A stretch of DNA of 64,000 nt from contig DBPX01000009.1 of assembly GCA_002305045.1 (NCBI GenBank), positions 43,496-107,495 on the forward strand, read 5' to 3'. The stretch comes from Ruminococcus sp. UBA1409 (GTDB lineage Bacteria > Bacillota > Clostridia > Oscillospirales > Ruminococcaceae). The notes below the pieces were generated by a model. The model saw only the letters and a list, made by a program, of their open reading frames with translations, did not search any database and was not told where the DNA came from. The position numbers and the translations under genes are program-made. Below, in pieces: positions 62,050-64,000 of the stretch (the first letter of the stretch is position 1; each line of letters opens with the position of its first letter).

Positions 62050-62256
62050 ATGGCAAAAATGAAGCAACATATTGGACGGCGAAGAAAAAGAGAAATAGAG
62101 TACGGAACAGGATACAATGACAAATTCTCGGGGCTTTCCAGAAGAAATTATGATGTTAATAAAGATGCTGGAGAGGGCAAATATTATCTTGCGTCTATGT
62201 TTCCTAGCGATGATGTGATGCACAGAGTATATTCTATAATAAGAAAGAGAAAATGA
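62050..62256 (+). CDS. small basic protein downstream of the membrane GAF-like protein
   Basis: A 68-residue protein, MAKMKQHIGRRRKREIEYG to SIIRKRK, with a high share of Lys and Arg and no membrane segment. ATG 62050 follows GGGGACAAG; a TTG at 62032 would add six residues. It lies 42 bases after the membrane protein gene, so the two probably share a transcript. No family is recognised. The charge pattern would suit binding to nucleic acid or to an acidic partner. Confidence 0.5.
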   Translation: MAKMKQHIGRRRKREIEYGTGYNDKFSGLSRRNYDVNKDAGEGKYYLASMFPSDDVMHRVYSIIRKRK

Positions 62257-62280
62257 GTGTTGTCATTACATATTAAAAAA

Positions 62281-62318
62281 GAAAATTCTGTATTTTACAG
62301 ATAAAAGAGCAAGCAAAC
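62281..62318 (+). repeat. degenerate direct repeat, right copy
   Basis: Right-hand partner of 60603-60640 (27 of 38 positions identical by eye, core ACAGATAAAAGAGC). It lies 25 bases after the small basic protein gene. Confidence 0.45.
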
Positions 62319-62496
62319 CCATATCGATAAGGAGACCTTCAAAGCAATTGTTGCGGTTCTGATGAGTGAAGCAGGGTGGTCCCTTTTCGGCGACAATATT
62401 CGGTCGGTTGATAATGTAAGGATTGGTGAAGAAGATGATGGAAGGAACTCGATTTTTGGCGAAGAAAGATTGTGTTCCAGCATACATGATAGATGA
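62305..62496 (+). other. orphan ORF fragment without start codon
   Basis: A 63-codon open frame starting right after a stop and reading THIDKETFKAIVAVLMSEAG to CSSIHDR. It looks like protein but has no start or ribosome site and matches nothing I recognise. It begins in the right-hand degenerate repeat. It fills most of the 358-base gap 62257-62614. Confidence 0.35.
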
Positions 62497-62614
62497 ATGT
62501 CAAGCCTCCAAATATTAATTTTTATGGAGGGTACAAGATGTAGAATTTGTTTCGATGTTACTTATAACAAAGAGATTACTCCAGATATAAAAAGCATGAG
62601 GAGTTACAAAACTG

Positions 62615-63638
62615 ATGACAGAACATAAAAACCGGTGGAGCACCCTTAAAGGAGCACTAATAATTACTGTTGTAATTGGGCATTTTTGTTCATTATATTT
62701 AGACCGAGATATAGCGGGTGGATATAACTAAAGCCATACTTTGCTTAATTTATAGCTTTCACATGCCTCTGTTTGTTTTTATCTCAGGTTATTTTTCTAA
62801 GAACCTGGAGAAGAGAAGGAAGACAGCGTTTGAAGGCTTATTGATCCCTTTTATATTAGCACAGATTGTAGTCGGATTGATTGTCCTTGTTACGGATAAA
62901 AATTTAAATCTTCTTAGGAATCCGTTATTTGCATCATACGGAACATGGTATTTGATATCTTTATACATCTGGCGCACACTGATGCCCGACCTTGTGAAGA
63001 TTAAGAAGTTGATGGTAATTGCCATACTTGCATTCCTTGTCACACCTTTCTTTTGGGGGATGGATAACACACTGGGGTTGCAGAGAGCCATTGGATTTTT
63101 CTGTTTCTTCCTAATGGGATTTTACTGCAGCGAAAAAGATGTGTTGAAGGCTGTTAGGATACCTAAGGCGTTGTGCATAGCTGTTTATCTGATTGAACTT
63201 GCTGTACTGTATGTCGCTTTTGAGATTATCGGTATCCCACACGGACCGATGTTTACAATTTTTACTCACGGATTTACTATCTCAAAAGAATTTTGGCAGG
63301 TTCCATTTATTGTCTGTGGGTATGCAATAGCATTTATTTTGGCAATATTTAACTCCGTACTTTTCATTAATCTGTTCTTTACAGAAGGTGATGGGAAGCT
63401 TGCCAGATATCTTTCAAAGATAGGCGGGGATACGATGCCGCTATATCTGACACACCTTGCGTTGATTAAGATATTTGCTGCGCTTATGAAGCCGCTACCC
63501 GATGTAGTGTATTTGATTTTGGCAGTGCCGGTTGGAATAGGATTTGTGGTAGGATTGTCGTCTGATAAGTATAAAAATGCTTTTAATAATGTAATAAAAA
63601 AGATTGTAGCGATGGTTCTTAGAACAGAGGAGCTATAA
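62615..63638 (+). pseudogene. acyltransferase family 3 membrane protein, frameshifted near the N-terminus
   Basis: From ATG 62615 one frame reads MTEHKNRWSTLKGALIITVV then IGHFCSLYLDRDIAGG and stops at 62729-62731. The other frame, open from 62718, continues DITKAILCLIYSFHMPLFVF to the stop at 63638 and holds the remaining nine or so membrane helices. Joined, they make an O-acyltransferase of the Acyl_transf_3 type, which acylates surface glycans. The switch lies at about 62710-62728, without a long homopolymer, so it is a mutation or sequence error rather than clear phase variation. The second part has no good start of its own. Confidence 0.8.
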
Positions 63639-63989
63639 TGGTGTGAATGTATACCTTATTTTTGATATTTAGCCTATTTAAAATTGCTTATCAATCTGTA
63701 ACTAAGAGCAAATCAAATATATAGTTGTATTTCATTGTAGAGATATATTTAGAAGGTACTAGCATATATTATGCTTATCATAAAAACGGACATATAAAAA
63801 TTTTTCTTGATAAGACAAAAAGTACATGAGATAGCGCCATGATATATCAGATATATCAATTAATCCCCCAGCTGTCCTCCCTCAAAAAACAAAAAAATTC
63901 TCAATCCCCCTCAAAAAGGGTTGCAATTTGCAGAAATATTTGATATAATTTGATATAGTAGAATCAAATACTAAAACAAGGAGAGCTGA
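63639..63989 (+). other. intergenic region before the last gene
   Basis: No gene is seen in these 351 bases. They are very AT-rich apart from C-rich patches at 63865-63920. The right end holds the promoter at 63921-63949 and two direct copies of TTTGATATA. Confidence 0.6.
63921..63949 (+). promoter_or_regulatory. promoter of the gene leaving the window
   Basis: TTGCAA (63921-63926) and TATAAT (63944-63949) with a 17-base spacer, 40 bases before ATG 63990. Box sequences and spacing equal those at 39689-39717. Confidence 0.65.
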
Positions 63990-64000
63990 ATGAAATGTAC
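63990..64000 (+). CDS. start of a gene cut by the window end
   Basis: ATG 63990 follows AAGGAGAG and a promoter with good boxes. Only three codons (Met-Lys-Cys) are visible, so the product cannot be named. Confidence 0.4.

Noticed and set aside
63935..63960. Two direct copies of TTTGATATA as a regulator site
   Set aside because: They overlap the -10 box in very AT-rich DNA; two short copies are too little to call an operator.

Overview
The window looks like a chromosomal segment of an anaerobic Clostridia bacterium, most likely an Oscillospirales/Ruminococcus-type gut or rumen organism. This is inferred from family content: DUF4364 and DUF3737 proteins, a GH10 xylanase lipoprotein, surface proteins with a DTG-type C-terminal signal, an LL-H type holin, and Clostridia-style ribosome binding sites with frequent TTG/GTG starts. 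No sequence search was run, so the taxon is an inference. The first 39.4 kb is fairly GC-rich and uses AGG/AGA for Arg and ATA for Ile very heavily. From about 39.9 kb to the end the DNA is clearly AT-richer and of mixed codon usage.

Layout. (1) 2-7610: right part of a phage-type structural module on the + strand: terminase large subunit (cut by the window edge), portal, scaffold, P22-type coat, three small connector/tail-joining proteins, one tail-hub-like protein, GH25 lysin and LL-H holin. There is no tape-measure gene. Two small ORFs and a tRNA-Thr follow. (2) 8424-17214: housekeeping genes: AI-2E family permease (- strand), PcrA helicase preceded by a possible structured RNA, DUF4364 protein, YfbR-like nucleotidase, a CDF metal exporter, a DUF3810 metalloprotease-like protein and a GH10 xylanase. 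(3) 17469-19866: three tandem secreted proteins with Pro/Ala/Glu/Asp/Thr-rich tails and the same C-terminal anchor. (4) 20230-23471: SPFH/zinc ribbon/TPM module resembling Bacillus YdjI-YdjG-YdjH. (5) 23679-25981: asnS and a DUF3737 protein. (6) 26225-30550: arginine genes argC-argJ-argB-argD with ArgR-like sites. (7) 30654-37986: AraC regulator and ABC-F ATPase (both - strand), then an ABC ATPase plus a giant coiled-coil FtsX permease.

(8) 38647 to the end: a surface polysaccharide locus. The initiating sugar transferase lies in host-like DNA; everything after about 39.9 kb looks horizontally acquired and mosaic. It encodes a possible CDP-glycerol (perhaps CDP-2-glycerol) supply set, GDP-mannose pyrophosphorylase, a CDP-glucose to CDP-6-deoxyhexose pathway, several glycosyltransferases, a polymerase, a flippase, a CDP-glycerol glycerophosphotransferase, acetyl/acyltransferases and a uridine kinase. 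Several genes are broken: an acetyltransferase at a G8 tract (possible phase variation), a LicD remnant, and an acyltransferase-3 with a frameshift. A two-gene unit encoding a membrane protein with a GAF-like tail and a small basic protein (60826-62256) is embedded among gene fragments and is not explained by polysaccharide synthesis.

The most unusual points are the tail-poor phage module with host-like composition, the three-gene surface-protein family, the G-tract acetyltransferase, and the unexplained 60.8-62.3 kb pair.
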